The notes under the pieces were generated by a model that did no database searches, was not told the DNA's origin, and saw only the letters and a program-made list of their open reading frames with translations. A stretch of 7,835 bases of DNA, from positions 1-7,835 of the forward strand of contig CANBTO010000222.1 of assembly GCA_947372405.1 (NCBI GenBank). The letters are read 5' to 3'. The stretch is from Verrucomicrobiaceae bacterium. Its GTDB lineage: Bacteria; Verrucomicrobiota; Verrucomicrobiae; Verrucomicrobiales; Akkermansiaceae. Positions 6,743 to 7,835 of this stretch are shown piece after piece. Every line of letters starts with the position of its first letter. Positions within the stretch are counted from its first letter, which is position 1. Both the position numbers and the translations under genes were made by a program.

Positions 6743-7379
6743 GCGGCTTGCGGCAGCGCAGCCGCCACATCGACTTGCCCTCGCTTTCCCAGAGTTGTTG
6801 GAAATCCGTCTTCGGATAGAAAAACGAATCCTCCGTCCACTCCAGCCGCTCGAACCTGCCGAACTCCGCCACCTTCTCCTCCACCCAGTGGAAGTATTCC
6901 TCGTGGTCGGTCATGAAAAGAAACTCCCCGCCCGGAGCAAGCGCCCGCCGAACTGCCTCCAGAAAATCCAACTGCACCAACCGCCGCCGGTGGTGCCGCA
7001 GCTTCGGCCACGGGTCCGGGCACAACAGGTGCAAACGCGAGACCTCGCCCTCCGGCAGCAGCCACTCGGTGAAATACCGGCTCTCCAGCCGCAGCACCCG
7101 CGCGTTCTCCAGATTCCGCCGGGTGATTTTTTTGCATACCTTGCGCACCCGCCCTAACAGACGCTCCACTCCCAGAAAATCCACCTCCGGATGATGCCGC
7201 GCCATTTCCATGAGAAACGATCCGTCACCACAACCGAGATCCACCTCCAGCGGCCTGCGCTCACGGCGGATCTCAGCACGGTCCAGCTTCCGGAAATAAT
7301 CCTCCGGTACGAATTCCCCGGCCATTGCCGGCCGTGGCAGAATGTTGAGCGCTTGAGTCGGCATCACCGCGCGCTTCAT
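6729..7379 (-). CDS. trmB: tRNA (guanine-N7)-methyltransferase TrmB
   Basis: The enzyme transfers a methyl group from S-adenosylmethionine to N7 of guanosine 46 in the variable loop of tRNA. From the ATG at 7379 it is 216 residues, normal for the family. Visible motifs are the SAM-binding [10 protein letters not shown] (46-55), FLGVE (68-72), the family signature [17 protein letters not shown] (120-136, usually FPDPWPK), [15 protein letters not shown] (148-162) and the C-terminal TDFQQLW...GKSMWRL. The frame is open up to an ATG at 7496, but the extra 39 residues are unlike TrmB and overlap the EF-G fragment. An ATG at 7364 is also possible. The start at 7379 overlaps the stop of the EF-G fragment as ATGA. 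The gene converges on the ComEC gene and the two share 14 bp. A run of seven A's on the coding strand encodes KK within CKKI. Confidence 0.92.
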   Translation of the reverse strand: MKRAVMPTQALNILPRPAMAGEFVPEDYFRKLDRAEIRRERRPLEVDLGCGDGSFLMEMARHHPEVDFLGVERLLGRVRKVCKKITRRNLENARVLRLESRYFTEWLLPEGEVSRLHLLCPDPWPKLRHHRRRLVQLDFLEAVRRALAPGGEFLFMTDHEEYFHWVEEKVAEFGRFERLEWTEDSFFYPKTDFQQLWESEGKSMWRLRCRKPLNGA

Positions 7380-7546
7380 AAACCGGAATCCGGACCTTGA
7401 GCCACGAAAAAACCACGGGAAATCGAAGCGACGAAGCACTTCGCAAACCGTAAAGCAGACTTGGCGATGAAATCCTCTGAGACGATTTTCGGGCAAGGCG
7501 CGTAGTGGCTGAACTCCATGGAGAACTGGCCACGGCCGGAGGTCAT
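7376..7546 (-). pseudogene. Elongation factor G C-terminal fragment (fusA remnant)
   Basis: A 56-codon frame starts [19 protein letters not shown] and continues [10 protein letters not shown]. This matches the conserved end of EF-G domain V (typically LRSMTxGRGxFxMEFxHYxxVPxxIxxxII), the translocation GTPase of the ribosome. Only about 30 residues (7460-7546, perhaps from FQNT at 7558) are homologous; the GTPase and domains II-IV are absent and a TAA interrupts the frame at 7571-7573. After the EF-G end the frame runs on for 27 unrelated residues and stops at 7376-7378, overlapping the trmB ATG. I infer a decayed 3' remnant left by a rearrangement, not an active translation factor. Translation as a small peptide coupled to trmB is possible but unproven. 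The identification rests on motif memory, not on an alignment run. Confidence 0.6.
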
Positions 7547-7583
7547 GGTATTCTGAAAAGCTCTTTGACTTTACCTTGTCCGA

Positions 7584-7835
7584 TCAACGTGCGGTGCTCT
7601 CGATAGTCGTTGGCTTCTCTGCGGAGTCTGCCGGCGATGACTGCTCCATGCGGAAGCGAATCGCCTCCGCCGGTGTGACTCCGGAAATTTTCACGGTGCG
7701 GCTTTCATAGTCCGCGATCAGGAAAGCGCGGAGTTCCAGCTCCTCATCCTCTTTTGAGCTGGGTTTGGGATCGGCAATCATGAGCTCCTCAAGGCGCTTC
7801 AGCATCGCGGCATGGTCATTGGAGTTCTTGATCAG
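7584..7835 (-). CDS. HigA-type antitoxin N-terminal domain lacking the HTH (5' end beyond window)
   Basis: The frame is open to the right edge, giving 83 residues in the window. LIKNSNDHAAMLKRLEELM at the edge, then DEELELRAFLIADYES and TPAEAIRFRMEQ (54-65), match the N-terminal half of HigA-family antitoxins (pattern IRTEADYEAALARIEELM...GDELELLATLVEAYE...PDPVEAIRFRMEQ). The match continues upstream of the ATG at 7805, so the true start probably lies beyond 7835. In full-length relatives a helix-turn-helix follows directly after RFRMEQ; here an 18-residue polar tail (SSPADSAEKPTTIESTAR) ends the protein. None of the three minus-strand frames in 7560-7640 carries the missing HTH. It could be a 3'-truncated antitoxin or a natural HTH-less variant. 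A HigB toxin, if present, would be expected upstream, outside the window. Confidence 0.7.
   Translation of the reverse strand: MIKNSNDHAAMLKRLEELMIADPKPSSKEDEELELRAFLIADYESRTVKISGVTPAEAIRFRMEQSSPADSAEKPTTIESTAR

Noticed and set aside
7380..7496. 39-residue N-terminal extension of TrmB from the ATG at 7496
   Set aside because: The extension has no TrmB similarity and lies over the EF-G fragment in another frame; TrmB length and motifs fit a start at 7379 or 7364.

Overview
The window looks like a chromosomal piece of a GC-rich Gram-negative bacterium, most likely from the Verrucomicrobiota. This assignment is an inference. It rests on the RelE-like 120-residue protein, of a type I recall as common in Verrucomicrobia, on the long head-repeat/S74 fibre protein, and on the style of the ComEC and TrmB proteins. 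No rRNA or other decisive marker is present.

Layout. (1) On the minus strand, 115-2667 encodes a secreted 850-residue fibre protein. It has a signal peptide, two blocks of 17-residue head-type repeats, ten-residue repeats, GIGT motifs and a C-terminal S74 self-cleaving chaperone domain with a coiled coil. (2) 2668-3232 is a non-coding spacer of about 565 bp between divergent genes. It holds a nested palindrome (2861-2927) and a second two-tier hairpin (3080-3114). (3) A plus-strand cluster that could be one transcript follows: a RelE-fold protein with a GTG start (3233-3595), a two-TM membrane protein with TPR repeats (3692-4456) and a ComEC/Rec2-family protein (4475-6742). (4) On the minus strand, trmB (6729-7379) converges on the ComEC gene and overlaps its end by 14 bp. 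(5) Upstream of trmB lie two damaged-looking genes. One is a short frame carrying the C-terminal end of elongation factor G (7376-7546). The other is a HigA-type antitoxin N-terminal domain without its helix-turn-helix (7584 to the right edge).

How the genes may work together. The ComEC-like protein would be the DNA-import channel of natural transformation, but its metallo-beta-lactamase domain has lost several expected metal-site residues and the membrane linker before it is very short. The TPR membrane protein directly upstream, 18 bp away, may be co-translated with it. trmB is ordinary tRNA modification. The fibre gene is a separate unit, probably concerned with the cell surface.

The least expected observations are the EF-G tail fragment next to a headless antitoxin, the degenerate ComEC nuclease domain, and a phage-type self-cleaving fibre built on a bacterial signal peptide. 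Nothing in the window amounts to a clear new defence or mobile system.
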